Shown here: one piece after another, positions 42,504 to 52,637 of the stretch
Layout of the letters: each line of letters begins with the position of its first letter
Position numbering within the stretch: position 1 is the first letter of the stretch
Notes under the pieces: model-generated
Database searches by the model: none
Told to the model about the DNA's origin: nothing
The model's input: the letters and a program-made list of their open reading frames with translations, nothing else
Position numbers and translations under genes: made by a program
Assembly (NCBI GenBank): GCA_024102815.1
Contig: JAGFJJ010000011.1
Location: 1 to 64,000, forward strand
DNA from: Phycisphaerae bacterium
GTDB taxonomy: Bacteria > Planctomycetota > Phycisphaerae > UBA1845
Direction of reading: 5' to 3'
Length of the DNA: 64,000 nt

Positions 42504-44173
42504 GCACCGGGTCCCGGGCTGACCGGCCCGGTTTCGCTCTGCATTTCAAGAAATCGCCAGGTCGCCTGGGCTCGGTCGACGAGTCCCATGTCATCCAGGC
42601 ACAACGCCAGATTGGCCAGAATATCCTGACGGGAGGGATTGTCGGACAGGGCGCATTCGAACCGTTCGGCGGCCATCTGGAATTGGTGGCGATCGGCGTA
42701 CAGCAGGCCCAGTTGGTAATGAAGTTCCACAGACTCCGTATCGATTGACAGTGCGCGTCGAAAGGCCTCGATCGCCCCGTCCGTATCACCAAGATCCCGG
42801 CGGACCATTCCCAGCTTGATCAAGGCCTTGAGGTAGTGGGGATTGATCAGAACCGCCTTCTCGAGCTCCACCTCCGCGCCGCGCAGGTCGCGACCGTAGC
42901 GGAGCAGAAGTCCGAGGCGATAACGCAGGTCGGCATGGTGAGGATGCCGAGCGACCGCCGCGCGAAGCACGTCGATCTGTCGCTGGACCATGTCCACGAC
43001 ATCGTCGGCCGGATCGGACTCGTCGCCGGCGGCCATGCCCTCCGGGGAGAGATAGTGTTGCTCCCGTCGCGCCGCCGAAACGGACAGGTACATCCGGGCC
43101 GTCTCGCCGAACAGCATGGTGCTGTTGGGCTCGACTTCCGCGGCGGATTCAAAGCTGGCTTTTGCAGCCTCGTCACGTCCGGCGGCGCGCTGCGCGATGG
43201 CCAGTCCGACATACGCCGTGAGCAGGCGATCGTTGACCTCGATGGCCCTGCTGAACGCCTGCGCGGCCCCCTCGTAATTGCCGCCCCGCAGATGTGTCGT
43301 CCCGAATCGCACAATGGCTTCCAGGTTGTCCGGGTGGAGTTCCATCGCGCGGTTGTACGATTCCAGCGCGGAGCCGTCGTCACCGACCGCACGGTAGAGA
43401 TCGCCGAGACGCAAATGGTGGTCCGCTCGCTCGGGTCCGCGCTGGATAGCCTCCTCGAGCAAGCCGATCGCTTCCTCATACCGACCTGATTCGGCGCAGG
43501 CGGTGAGGAAATCATCCTGCGCTTCCCAGTTTCCAGGATCGCCCAGGAGGGCCAGCTGGAACTGACAGATGGCATCTTCGTAGCGCTCGGCCCGGAGATA
43601 CAAATTCGCCAGGTTGAGCCCCAGGGCGCTGTCATCGGGACAAAGGGTGCAAATGGCCTCGTAATGGGGAATGGCGGCTTCGACGTTGTCAAGACGAATA
43701 TGGATGGCCGCAAGGCGCTCGTGCGCGGCAATCAGCTCGTCATCCAGATCGATGGCGGCGGTGTAGGAGGCCATCGCCTCGCTCGTCTCGCCCAGTTTCT
43801 CCTGGCAGAAGCCGAGTGCAAACCAGGTCGAAGACTGCTGTTCGTGTCTCTCGAGAACGGTCTGGAGGTGTTCGGCTGCGTCGCGCGTCAGCCCGAGTTC
43901 GTCCAGCGTGCACGCCAGCCCGATCCGGGAAACGCGGTCGAAAGGCTCGATGTCCAAGGCAGCGTTGAAGACCTCCCGGGCGGGTCCAAGCTCTCGGGCC
44001 GCCAGTCGGCGAAGGGCCAGGCGACGAAGGTCGTCGATCGGCAGCGCTCCATGTTCGCTCCGGGCTTCAAGCTGCGCGACGGCGGCGGCACCGGTTTCGC
44101 ACAGCAGGTCGCCGAATGCCGTGCGGATTCCATCAGGCAACCCGCGACCGAGTATCTCTAGCAGGCAGGACAT
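42500..44173 (-). CDS. TPR-repeat protein (large)
   Basis: 557 residues made almost wholly of tetratricopeptide repeats (about 12-14), with helix pairs such as AIPHYEAICTLCPDDSALGL, AAQAFSRAIEVNDRLLTAYV and AIEAFRRALSIDTESVELHY. A less regular insertion (about 330-375, ESDPADDVVDMVQ) interrupts them. No signal peptide or membrane segment, so probably cytoplasmic scaffold. It follows a second TPR gene with a 14-bp gap, its own site AGAAGGAACC and ATG 44173, so the pair is cotranscribed. Partners unknown. Confidence 0.88.
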   Translation of the reverse strand: MSCLLEILGRGLPDGIRTAFGDLLCETGAAAVAQLEARSEHGALPIDDLRRLALRRLAARELGPAREVFNAALDIEPFDRVSRIGLACTLDELGLTRDAAEHLQTVLERHEQQSSTWFALGFCQEKLGETSEAMASYTAAIDLDDELIAAHERLAAIHIRLDNVEAAIPHYEAICTLCPDDSALGLNLANLYLRAERYEDAICQFQLALLGDPGNWEAQDDFLTACAESGRYEEAIGLLEEAIQRGPERADHHLRLGDLYRAVGDDGSALESYNRAMELHPDNLEAIVRFGTTHLRGGNYEGAAQAFSRAIEVNDRLLTAYVGLAIAQRAAGRDEAAKASFESAAEVEPNSTMLFGETARMYLSVSAARREQHYLSPEGMAAGDESDPADDVVDMVQRQIDVLRAAVARHPHHADLRYRLGLLLRYGRDLRGAEVELEKAVLINPHYLKALIKLGMVRRDLGDTDGAIEAFRRALSIDTESVELHYQLGLLYADRHQFQMAAERFECALSDNPSRQDILANLALCLDDMGLVDRAQATWRFLEMQSETGPVSPGPGA

Positions 44174-44187
44174 GGTTCCTTCTTCAC

Positions 44188-45372
44188 TCAGGCGGTAAGC
44201 GCCGCCAAAGCCTCCCGGGCGTCACGGTAGTTCGCGTTAATGGAAAGTGCCCTGGCATATGCGTTTCGGGCGTTTTCCTCCTGCCCGGCATCGCGATAAA
44301 GATTGCCCAGCAAATAATAGACGTCGGCGTACTCCGCGCCGGCCGCGAGCGCCTCCTTCAACCTTGCGACGGCGTCGTCGGCACGGTTCGTTTTCTCGTA
44401 GAGACGCCCCAGCTCAATCAGTGCGCGCGTGAACCGCGGATTCAACGCAACGGCGCGCTCGTGCGCCTCGATGGCTTCCGGCTCGCGGCCCAGACGCCGG
44501 AGCACCTGGGCGCAATGGAAGTGCAGCTCGGCGTGCTCGGGCTGGCGCTCCAGCGCGCGCTCGAGCGTCTTCAGCAGGACGCTGAATACCTCCTCGTCAA
44601 CGCCTTCCAGGGAGAGCGACAAGAAGGCATCCACGAACTCCGGCTCCCCGGCGGTGATCGCGGAAAGTGACTCGATCGTTCGCTCGTCATCGGTCTCCGG
44701 CGCGGGCATGGTGGCGTGGATATGTACGGGACGGCCCGCCTGCTGAACAGCGCTGGCGGCCTGAGCCAGCAGCATGGCGATTTCGGTATCGCCGGGACGA
44801 AGCTGCTGCGCACGCTGAAGGCTCGCGAGCGCCGCCTTCGGATCGTTTTGAACGCCGCGGCACATGGCCAGGCTCACCAGGGCGTCGGCGTTATCCCGGT
44901 GAATGCTCAGCACCTGCTCGAATCGAAGCGCCGCCTCCTCGTAATCGCCGAGTTCCGTCAGCAGCGTCCCCAACTGGAAATGCAGTTCGGCTGACTCGGG
45001 ATCGCGAGCCACGGCGCCGCGCAGCGCGAGGATCGACTCCTCGCGCCCGCCGGATTTCCACAACGCATAGGCGTGCCGAATGACTCTGCTGTTGGACGGG
45101 GATTCTTCCTGCGGATCAGACAGGGCCTCGGCCGCGGCAGCGAACTTTCCCCGTCCCACAAGACATGCCGCTAACATTTTCGGAACCGAATCAAGCGGCG
45201 CTTCGTACGGGCGCAGCGATTGTGCGCGGCGGAAGGATGATTGCGCTTCCTCATATCGTCCCGCATTGAGTAGGCAGACGCCGCGGCGCAGCTCCCGCTC
45301 GGCGGCGAAGCAGGCGCGAAGTTCCTGTAATCTCTCGGGCGGCAATGCGCGTGTGGGTTCCGTGGCTGGCAT
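44188..45372 (-). CDS. TPR-repeat protein (smaller partner)
   Basis: 394 residues from ATG 45372 (GGAGG upstream; the frame opens to 45414). TPRs run from about residue 25 to the end, for example SAELHFQLGTLLTELGDYEE and YADVYYLLGNLYRDAGQEEN. Ends ...YRDAREALAALTA. Same strand and only 14 bp from the other TPR gene, with clear resemblance in repeat type, suggesting a duplicated pair acting together. No enzymatic motif seen. Confidence 0.87.
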   Translation of the reverse strand: MPATEPTRALPPERLQELRACFAAERELRRGVCLLNAGRYEEAQSSFRRAQSLRPYEAPLDSVPKMLAACLVGRGKFAAAAEALSDPQEESPSNSRVIRHAYALWKSGGREESILALRGAVARDPESAELHFQLGTLLTELGDYEEAALRFEQVLSIHRDNADALVSLAMCRGVQNDPKAALASLQRAQQLRPGDTEIAMLLAQAASAVQQAGRPVHIHATMPAPETDDERTIESLSAITAGEPEFVDAFLSLSLEGVDEEVFSVLLKTLERALERQPEHAELHFHCAQVLRRLGREPEAIEAHERAVALNPRFTRALIELGRLYEKTNRADDAVARLKEALAAGAEYADVYYLLGNLYRDAGQEENARNAYARALSINANYRDAREALAALTA

Positions 45373-45669
45373 GTCGTCGGCCTCCGGGTGCAACGCTGTT
45401 CGGCGATCGTACAAGCGGACGGGACACCCCGTAGGGGTCTATCGGCCAGGGGAAAGGGGGCGATTAGCCGCCTGACTCGATATGAGACAGTGAACAACCG
45501 TCGAGCGCCGGCCAACGTGGTTATTTTCGGTCCTTCCAGATCATTGGTGGTGGCGGGAGGCAAGCAGCAGCGCAGTGGAAGAGTCTGCAGGCCCTTGGGG
45601 CGGCTTGTGGACAAGAAGCGCCACCGCGCCTACGCTCGGCCCGTTGTGATTGTCGATCGAGGGTCGTAA

Positions 45670-47139
45670 ATGTTGGTTGACCTGATGCTGGAAGCCGCCC
45701 GCCGGGCGCCGTCCGTCGTGGCGGTCAGCGACGGCACGCGGGCATTGACTTTTCGCGCCCTGCGCAATCTCGCTCTGGTTGTTCGGGACACGGTAGAACG
45801 GCGGACCGGCTCCGAGCGGGTGGGCGTTATTCTGCCGGCCTCCACGGCTTTTCCTGCCGCGTTAATGGGTATTCTCTGGGCGCGGCGTGTAGCCGTCCCC
45901 TTCAATTTCCTGCTGCAGCCCGACGAACTCGCGCCGATCGTGGAGGACGCCGACCTCAACCTGATCATTACCGTTCGTCATTTCGCCGAGCTTGCCGGGA
46001 AGCTGCCTGCGAAGCCGCTCTTCCTGGAAGACCTCCCCCTGAAGCGGGCGATGTTCTTCTCCTACTTTCGTCGAATTCCCCGCGCCCCGGACGTCGCAGG
46101 CGATGACACGGCCGTCCTCTTGTACACGTCGGGCACGACCGGCCTGGCCAAGGGTGTCGAACTCACCCAAGGCAATCTCCACGGCAATTGCATGGGGGCG
46201 ATTGCATCACTGGAAATCGACCCTCGACAGCGTTTTCTCAACATTCTGCCGCCTTTCCATGTATTCGGGCTGACGGCCAACGTGCTGGTTCCGCTGGCGC
46301 TGACGGCGCCCGTACACGCGATCCCCCGCTTCAGCCCGGCGGCGGTGGTTCGCGCGATTCCGGCGCACGACATTACCGTCATCCTGGCCATTCCGAGCAT
46401 GTACGCCGCGCTGCTGCGCATGAAATCGGCGACGCCGGAGACATTTCGCTCGGTGCGGCTGGCCATCAGCGGCGGCGAACCCTTGCCCGACGCCGTCCGA
46501 CAGGCGTTCCTGGAGCGCTTTGGTGTTCCCATCCGGCAGGGCTACGGACTGACGGAGACCTCGCCGGTCGTTTCCGTGGCGATGTCCGACGAGGACGATC
46601 CGCGGTCTGTCGGGCGACCGCTTTGCAATGTCGAGGTGCGTATCGTCGATGCCGACGGGCAATTGTCGGGCGCTGGTCAGAACGGCGAGATTCAGATTCG
46701 CGGCCCCAGCGTGATGAAGAGTTACTTCCGCCGTCCCGAAGACACCCGCGCCGTCCTGAGTTCCGACGGCTGGTTTCGGACTGGCGACGTCGGCCGGCTC
46801 GATGATGCCGGTCGGCTGTACATCACCGGAAGGGCCAAGGAGATGCTCATCATCGGCGGCGAGAACGTATTCCCGCGCGAGATTGAAGCTGCCTTGGAAG
46901 CTCAGGATGGCGTCGCCCAGGTGGCGGTGATTGGCGTGCCGGACGATCTTCGCGGCGAGGCCCCCGTCGCGTTCGTGATACCGAAGCCCGGCGCAGAGCT
47001 CTCCGAAGAGAGCCTCCGGACGGCCGCGCGGAAAATCCTCGCGGGCTTCAAAGTCCCCAAGCGCATTGAAATCCGTGAAGACCTGCCCATCGGTCCGACG
47101 GGAAAAATCCTCAAGCGCAAGCTGCGCGAGCTGATTTAG
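45670..47139 (+). CDS. AMP-dependent acyl-CoA synthetase/ligase family enzyme
   Basis: 489 residues; ANL superfamily. P-loop-like motif LLYTSGTTGLAKGVELT, A5 motif YGLTETSPVV, A7 region SDGWFRTGDVG, A8 ITGRAKEMLIIGGENVFP and A10 PTGKILKRKL with the catalytic lysine are all present. Length is short of the ~550-residue long-chain ligases, and the N-terminal part is compressed. Activates a carboxylic acid (fatty, aryl or other) to AMP then usually CoA; specificity cannot be read. Only 16 bp separate it from the convergent EF-G gene; gap upstream (45373-45669) holds no gene. Confidence 0.92.
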   Translation: MLVDLMLEAARRAPSVVAVSDGTRALTFRALRNLALVVRDTVERRTGSERVGVILPASTAFPAALMGILWARRVAVPFNFLLQPDELAPIVEDADLNLIITVRHFAELAGKLPAKPLFLEDLPLKRAMFFSYFRRIPRAPDVAGDDTAVLLYTSGTTGLAKGVELTQGNLHGNCMGAIASLEIDPRQRFLNILPPFHVFGLTANVLVPLALTAPVHAIPRFSPAAVVRAIPAHDITVILAIPSMYAALLRMKSATPETFRSVRLAISGGEPLPDAVRQAFLERFGVPIRQGYGLTETSPVVSVAMSDEDDPRSVGRPLCNVEVRIVDADGQLSGAGQNGEIQIRGPSVMKSYFRRPEDTRAVLSSDGWFRTGDVGRLDDAGRLYITGRAKEMLIIGGENVFPREIEAALEAQDGVAQVAVIGVPDDLRGEAPVAFVIPKPGAELSEESLRTAARKILAGFKVPKRIEIREDLPIGPTGKILKRKLRELI

Positions 47140-47154
47140 AATGCTGCCGCCGGA

Positions 47155-49263
47155 CTACTTCTTCCCGGCCACGGCACCGTCACGGTCCTTGTCCTTGCGG
47201 GCGTTGGCAATGATCTCTTCCTGGATGTTGCCCGGAGTACGACGGTAGCAGGCGAATTCCATCGAGAACGTCGCCCGGCCTTGCGTCATGGAGCGAAGCT
47301 CCGTCGAGTAACCGAACATGTTCGCCAGCGGAACTTCCGCGAGAACGATCGTGGCCGGTCCCTTGATCTCCGTCCCGGAAATGATGCCCCGCCGCGACGA
47401 AATGTCGCCGACGACGTTGCCCTGAAATTCCGTGGGGACCTCGACTTCGACCTTCATGATCGGTTCGAGAAGCGCGGGCTTGGCGCTTCGGATGGCTTCG
47501 CGGAAGGCGGCGCGGGCGCAGATCTGGAAGGCCAGGTCGGACGAGTCCACCGCGTGCGACGAGCCGTCTTCGAGAATCATCTTCACGCCGACGACTTCGA
47601 ACCCGGCCAGCGGCCCTTGGGAGCGGGCCATCTGGAATCCCTTGTCGACCGACGGAATGTACTCGGTGGGAATGCGCCCGCCGGTTACCTTGTTCTCGAA
47701 TTCGTATTCCTTCTCACTGTCCGGCGGAAGCGGCTCCAACCGGCCCACGACGTGGGCGTACTGTCCGGAACCACCGGTCTGCTTCTTGTGCTTGTAGTCG
47801 TACTTGGTTTCGGTCATCGGCGATTCGCGGTATTGCACCTTGGGCTGTCCGACGATGACACTCGCCTTGTACTCACGGCGCATGCGCTCAACGTAGACAT
47901 CGAGATGGAGTTCGCCCATGCCCGAGAGAATCGTCTCGCCGGTCTCTTCGTCCTGGCGGACGTGGAACGTCGGATCTTCCTTGCAGAACCGGTTCAAGGC
48001 CTTGGACATGGCGTCGCGGTCGGCATTGCGCTCGGGCTTGACGGAAATGGAGATCACCGGCTCGGGGCAGTGCATGCTCTCCAGCGAGATGTTGACGTCG
48101 GGGTGACATAGTGTATCGCCCGAAACGCAGTCGATGCCCAGCACGCCGACGATGTCGCCGGCCTGGGCCGTGTCGATGTCCTCACGCTTGTTGGCGTGCA
48201 AGCGGTAGATGCGCCCGACGCGCTGGCTGTTACCGTTACGCACGATCTTGTAGAGCTTCCCGCGTTCCATCTTGCCCTGGTAAACGCGCGTATAGGTCAC
48301 TTGTCCGAAGGGTTCGTCCACGATCTTGAACGCCATCGCCACGAGCGGGCCGTCGGTATCGGCGGTAATCGTCACCTCCGCCCCGTCATTGGCGTTGTCC
48401 CACGCAAAAGCCACACGATCGATGGGCGAAGGCAGGTAATGCGTGATGGCGTCCATCAACTCCTGCACACCCTTATTGTGGTAGGCGCTGCCCAGGAACA
48501 CGGGGGTGATTTCACGTGCAAGCGTTGCCTGGCGCACCGATTTGATGATCTGCTCCGGCGTCGGCTCGCCGGATTCCAGCATGATCTCCATGAGCTGGTC
48601 GTCGTACAGCGACAGCGTGTCGAGCATACCGGCGCGGGCACGCGCCGCTTCTTCCTGCATGTCCTCGGGAATCGCCGCGCGGCGAACGGTCTCGCCGGAT
48701 TTACCCTCGAAGTGGACGGCCTGCATACGGACCAGATCAATGACACCCTTGAGGTTGGCTTCGAGTCCGATCGGAAGCTGCATGGGCACGGCCACGTGAC
48801 CGAGCTTGGTCTCCAGTTCGGAGATCACGCGGTGCGGGTCGGCACCGACGCGGTCGAGCTTGTTGATGAATGCGATGCGCGGCACACGGTAGCGACGCAT
48901 CTGGCGATCGACGGTGATCGATTGCGACTGCACGCCTCCCACGGCGCAGAGCACGAGCACCGCACCGTCGAGCACGCGAAGCGAACGCTCCACTTCCACC
49001 GTGAAGTCCACGTGACCGGGCGTATCGATGATGTTGATCTGTTTCTCCCGCCATTGGATGGTCGTTGCGGCGGAGGTGATCGTGATGCCCCGCTCACGCT
49101 CGAGCTCCATGAAGTCCATGGTCGCGCCGCCGTCCTTGCCCTTGACCTCCTGCATGCGGTGAATGCGGCCGGCGTAGAACAAGATGCGCTCGGTCAGCGT
49201 CGTCTTCCCCGAGTCGATGTGTGCCGAGATGCCGATGTTGCGAACATTGCTAAGCTGCGCCAT
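47155..49263 (-). CDS. fusA: Elongation factor G
   Basis: GTPase that translocates ribosomes. G1 [18 protein letters not shown]2 region [14 protein letters not shown]3 DTPGHVDF, G4 NKLDRVGAD are all intact, and domains II-V follow ([19 protein letters not shown] in domain [22 protein letters not shown] near the end). The G1 spelling IDSGKTT, instead of AHIDAGKTT, together with the early region [14 protein letters not shown] is typical of a secondary EF-G class found in planctomycetes and other phyla (spdEFG) and in mitochondria. 702 residues. Stands alone, not in a str operon; a second EF-G elsewhere is likely. Confidence 0.95.
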   Translation of the reverse strand: MAQLSNVRNIGISAHIDSGKTTLTERILFYAGRIHRMQEVKGKDGGATMDFMELERERGITITSAATTIQWREKQINIIDTPGHVDFTVEVERSLRVLDGAVLVLCAVGGVQSQSITVDRQMRRYRVPRIAFINKLDRVGADPHRVISELETKLGHVAVPMQLPIGLEANLKGVIDLVRMQAVHFEGKSGETVRRAAIPEDMQEEAARARAGMLDTLSLYDDQLMEIMLESGEPTPEQIIKSVRQATLAREITPVFLGSAYHNKGVQELMDAITHYLPSPIDRVAFAWDNANDGAEVTITADTDGPLVAMAFKIVDEPFGQVTYTRVYQGKMERGKLYKIVRNGNSQRVGRIYRLHANKREDIDTAQAGDIVGVLGIDCVSGDTLCHPDVNISLESMHCPEPVISISVKPERNADRDAMSKALNRFCKEDPTFHVRQDEETGETILSGMGELHLDVYVERMRREYKASVIVGQPKVQYRESPMTETKYDYKHKKQTGGSGQYAHVVGRLEPLPPDSEKEYEFENKVTGGRIPTEYIPSVDKGFQMARSQGPLAGFEVVGVKMILEDGSSHAVDSSDLAFQICARAAFREAIRSAKPALLEPIMKVEVEVPTEFQGNVVGDISSRRGIISGTEIKGPATIVLAEVPLANMFGYSTELRSMTQGRATFSMEFACYRRTPGNIQEEIIANARKDKDRDGAVAGKK

Positions 49264-49633
49264 ATGATTGACCGTCCTTCAGAGCTCTGCGTCCGCGCCG
49301 GGCGACATCCTTTCAGAATGCGGCGCGATTCTTGGTGCACCCGCACCAGCCCAATGATGTACGGCGACCCCCGACGATTCTCCAAGAACCGACGTTCAAC
49401 TGCCCGTCGACAAGTAATCTTGGAACGGATTGTTCTAATGCGGGATCGCCTGTCCCAACGCACAAATGCATCGGAACATGCCGACGGGGAGTCTATCAGC
49501 CTCTCGCCGGAACTTCAACTGGCGTGGCGGGATTCACGCAGTCTTAACAGTACCACAATCCCGAACCGGCTGCCGCGTTTTTCTCGGTCGTATCCGGTGT
49601 TTCGACCGCGCGGCGCCTGTCGGCCCGCGCCGC
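49264..49633. other. 370-bp gap upstream of EF-G
   Basis: Between EF-G start and the stop of the small lipoprotein gene, both on the minus strand. No gene, hairpin or repeat is supported; the EF-G promoter should be within it. Confidence 0.4.
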
Positions 49634-49957
49634 CTAGGGGTGCGAACCGCCGGCCGCGTCCTTGGTGTCGTGCCATTCCCCGGTGACCCCGTCAACCCAC
49701 TGCTTGCGAGCGACCCGGCCTTCCTGGTCAAAATCGACGAACACGATCAGGTGATCTTCCGGACGTTCGTAAATCCAGCGGTCGCCGAGCACGGCCGAGG
49801 GCTCCCCGATCGTCGCACGAACCTCCGCCTGCGTGGAGGCGTTCTGGTGAACCTGGGAGAAGCGCTCGCGTGTGAGCGGATCCTGGCGACACCCGCCCAG
49901 GAGGCCCGCAGCCATGAGGATCAAGCCTACTTTCCAGCCATTCCCGATGTTCATCAT
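49634..49957 (-). CDS. Small lipoprotein, BamE/SmpA-like
   Basis: 107 residues. Signal with lipobox GLLGGC (Cys 23). The mature part, FSQVHQNASTQAEVRATIGEPSAV then DRWIYERPEDHLIVFVDFDQEG, follows the BamE/OmlA pattern (a short helix-turn 'g.s..ev...lG.P', then YrYr.. beta strands). It likely sits in the outer-membrane inner leaflet. The gene for another exported protein (50002-50562) is 44 bp upstream on the same strand. GGAG near ATG. Confidence 0.75.
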   Translation of the reverse strand: MMNIGNGWKVGLILMAAGLLGGCRQDPLTRERFSQVHQNASTQAEVRATIGEPSAVLGDRWIYERPEDHLIVFVDFDQEGRVARKQWVDGVTGEWHDTKDAAGGSHP

Positions 49958-50001
49958 CGTTGCTCCAAAGGACCTGATTCAGCGAGAACCCCCGCAGCAG
50001 T

Positions 50002-50562
50002 TCATCGGCTCACGACCGGTATTTCCCGGCCCATACCCGTCGCGCCGCGATCCTCTCGGGCTTGAATGACGCACTCGTCGGTCAAAATCTCACCCAGCGG
50101 CGGGACATAAGTGACCGACAGCAGATACTTCTCGGCAGGCGGAATCGCCGCGGGATCGAGCGCCAGCCGGAAACGGTACATCTGCGTAATGCTGTCCCAG
50201 TAGAGCCGCTGCTGCTCCGTCGTGGCCAGCTCAATATTCCAGTAATCCAGCCGCCTTCCCTTTGGCTCCGCACTGGCCTTTACGTAGTCGAAAAGCTCGA
50301 CGCGGACTCGTCCCACGATCATCAGGCCGGGGTTATCGAGCGCGTTGACCGCCTGAAGCAGCAACTCAACGCCGCGAGGCTCCTCCGCCTCCCCGAACCG
50401 CCGAACGCTGGTAAAGGGCTCCACGATCTCGATACGCGTGGGCAGGAGCAGACTCATCATCTGCCGCTCACCCGGATCGAGGGTCTGGTCCGGTTTCGGC
50501 GTGCATGCCGCTGGAGCGAGTCCCACCAGCAAGAACAAGATGCCCAAGTGATCGCGCGTCAC
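50002..50562 (-). CDS. Putative exported lipoprotein of unknown function
   Basis: 186 residues from GTG 50562, with AGGGA 8 nt upstream; the open frame reaches 50610 by way of an ATG at 50589. The first ~20 residues (HLGILFLLVGLAPAAC) look like a signal with a non-standard lipobox (APAAC). The body (about 40-160) has a beta-rich fold with VELLLQAVNALDNPGLMIVG and YVPPLGEILTDECVI. I recognise no family. It precedes the BamE-like gene on the same strand, so the two are likely an operon for outer-membrane-associated functions. Confidence 0.7.
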   Translation of the reverse strand: MTRDHLGILFLLVGLAPAACTPKPDQTLDPGERQMMSLLLPTRIEIVEPFTSVRRFGEAEEPRGVELLLQAVNALDNPGLMIVGRVRVELFDYVKASAEPKGRRLDYWNIELATTEQQRLYWDSITQMYRFRLALDPAAIPPAEKYLLSVTYVPPLGEILTDECVIQAREDRGATGMGREIPVVSR

Positions 50563-50913
50563 GGGGTTTTCCCTGATACCGTCCCGCATTCCTGCGCCGT
50601 CGCCACACAACCGCGTCCGGGAGCTGGGGTTACGTTATCGGCACCGGGACCCGCCCGTCAACGCATCCCGGTCAGGCAACCTCGGCGTGGGCCCGGAGAT
50701 GACGTGCCATCCGGGAGACAGAGGCTGGCGCGCCCGGGTATCCAGGAACGTAGATTCCCGAACCGATCGGGTTCGCGATCCGTTGGAAAGGTAGCCGATA
50801 AAACCGGAACAGGCCCAGGACCGCCGCCGACAGTACGCCTCCGGGGCGTGTTCGGTTTCGAATCAACCTGCCGGGCCACCTGGTCGGCCTGATCGCGCGA
50901 GGGAGCATCCATT
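50563..50913. other. 351-bp divergent intergenic region
   Basis: Separates the exported protein (minus) and the GalE-like epimerase (plus). Only short unconvincing open frames and no hairpins of note are seen. Confidence 0.4.
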
Positions 50914-51852
50914 TTGTCACAAGTACTGGTCACCGGCGGTGCAGGATTCATCGGTTCACACGTGGCGACCGCCCTCGTGGAGCGCGGCCACCAGGTGCGC
51001 ATCATGGACAACTTCTCGACGGGACACCGTCACAATTTGTCGCACCTGGGCGGACGGGTGGAAGTACACGAATCCGACCTGCGCGATGCCCACGACTGCC
51101 TCGTGGCCTGCTCGGATGTGGAGTTCGTTTTCCACATCGGGGCAATCCCCTCCGTACCCAAGTCCATCGACGACCCGCAGCCCAGCCACGACGTGAACAT
51201 CGACGGCACGTTCAACCTGCTGCGTGCCGCCCGGCAGTGCAACGTTCGCCGGCTGATTTACGCGGCGAGCAGCTCGGCCTACGGCGATGCCGAAGTCTCG
51301 CCGAAGCGTGAGGACCTCCCCACCAATCCGCTAAGCCCCTACGCCGTGCAGAAGCTCACGGCCGAGTACTACGCCCGCGTCTTCAGCGACTGCTTTGGAT
51401 TGGAGACCATTTCGCTGCGGTACTTCAACGTCTTCGGCGAGCGGCAGGATCCGCAGAGCCAGTACGCAGCCGCCATTCCGGCTTTCGTCACCGCCATCCT
51501 TCGCGGTGAGGCCCCCACCGTCTACGGCGACGGATCCCAGACGCGCGATTTCACCTACATCGCCAACGTCGTGCACGGCAACCTGCTGGCCATGGAGGCG
51601 GAGAAGACGCGCGGCGAAACCGTGAACGTGGCTTGTGGCGGGTCCATCAGCGTCAACGACGTGATCGCGACGATCAACCGCGCCCTGGGCACCGACGTCC
51701 GGCCGGTCTACGCCCCCCGCCGCCCCGGCGACGTCATGCATTCCTGTGCGGACATCAGCCTGGCGAAGCGCCTCCTCAACTATGCGTCGGTCGTGTCCTT
51801 TGAAGAAGGGCTGAGGCGGGCGATCGATTACTACCGATCGTTGGCCAAGTGA
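50914..51852 (+). CDS. NAD-dependent nucleotide-sugar epimerase (UDP-glucose/GlcNAc 4-epimerase-like)
   Basis: 312 residues, extended SDR family. GGAGFIGSH (residues 8-16) binds NAD; the catalytic triad is Ser 119-121 (AASSSAYG), Tyr143 and Lys147 (SPYAVQKLTAEYY). Mid-protein LRYFNVFGERQDPQSQYAAAIPAF is characteristic of GalE/WbpP-type enzymes, and GDGSQTRDFTYIANV continues the pattern. Starts at TTG 50914 with GAGGGAG upstream; no ATG competes. Would supply UDP-Gal/GalNAc-type sugars for envelope polysaccharides; the exact epimer is unassigned. Confidence 0.9.
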   Translation: MSQVLVTGGAGFIGSHVATALVERGHQVRIMDNFSTGHRHNLSHLGGRVEVHESDLRDAHDCLVACSDVEFVFHIGAIPSVPKSIDDPQPSHDVNIDGTFNLLRAARQCNVRRLIYAASSSAYGDAEVSPKREDLPTNPLSPYAVQKLTAEYYARVFSDCFGLETISLRYFNVFGERQDPQSQYAAAIPAFVTAILRGEAPTVYGDGSQTRDFTYIANVVHGNLLAMEAEKTRGETVNVACGGSISVNDVIATINRALGTDVRPVYAPRRPGDVMHSCADISLAKRLLNYASVVSFEEGLRRAIDYYRSLAK

Positions 51853-51922
51853 TCTGGCGATTCAGCGCGACACACGGAATGCTGATTCGACACCCCCATT
51901 CCCGGGATGCCACTTCGCGCTC

Positions 51923-52498
51923 TTATCCATCAAGTCTCTCGACAACTTCCGCTACCTGCATGGCCTTTCGAGGGGCGTAGCCCTCGTCGTCGAACCAGAC
52001 GATCTTGCCTTCGGCATCGAGCACAATCACGCGCGCGACCTGCCCCTGCTTTGTTCCCGTGAGCTTGGCCACGGGATGGGCCGCCGAGCCGTAGAGCGTG
52101 ACCACCGCCGGCCAGTCCTCGCGGGGGATTCCGCCGCGCATGCCCTCGTCGATCCATCCCGAGAACATCGTAGGGACGATCGCCGGGATCGTGGGCACCT
52201 CGACGATCCGCGCATCGACCTCGGCCTGGAGCAATCCCATGAGCCAGCGGTCGATATCAAACTGCGCCGACTGCTTGAAGCCGATTAGCAGTACTGCCGG
52301 CCGACCGCGGAAGGACTCGGGTATTGCCGTTCGCTCCTTGGCCAGCGACTCGCCGACCACCGAGGGAAAATTCTCGCCGACCGGATTGCGCTTGGGGTAC
52401 GTACTTGCGCAGCCACCGGATGTTGCGAGAAACAGGACAAACACGAGCGCGACAGCGACCGACCCAACGTAGGAAAGCTTATTTGGCGTGCGAGACAT
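51923..52498 (-). CDS. Thioredoxin-like lipoprotein (weak ATP10-like resemblance)
   Basis: 191 residues from ATG 52498 (GGAGGGG 8 nt upstream); frame open to 52717 but the extension is not signal-like. Lipobox ATSGGC. The mature domain reads RPAVLLIGFKQSAQFDIDRW, RIVEVPTIPAIVPTMFSGWI, RGGIPREDWPAVVTLYG and VIVLDAEGKIVWFDDEG, an order of elements that recalls the thioredoxin-like ATP10 assembly-factor family, but no redox Cys is present; this is an eye-level likeness. The phosphatase-cytochrome gene is upstream on the same strand (139 bp). Confidence 0.72.
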   Translation of the reverse strand: MSRTPNKLSYVGSVAVALVFVLFLATSGGCASTYPKRNPVGENFPSVVGESLAKERTAIPESFRGRPAVLLIGFKQSAQFDIDRWLMGLLQAEVDARIVEVPTIPAIVPTMFSGWIDEGMRGGIPREDWPAVVTLYGSAAHPVAKLTGTKQGQVARVIVLDAEGKIVWFDDEGYAPRKAMQVAEVVERLDG

Positions 52499-52637
52499 GC
52501 CCGGGCCCCTCCTCTGCATTTCGCGAAATAGACCGTGCTCCGCTGGACGGAGAGTTCGAAAGAAGATCGTAGTCGAGAGAGCTCCCCGAGGCGCATGGAA
52601 TTGTAAGAGCGCCGCCATCGTCGAGCCGGCGAAGTGG

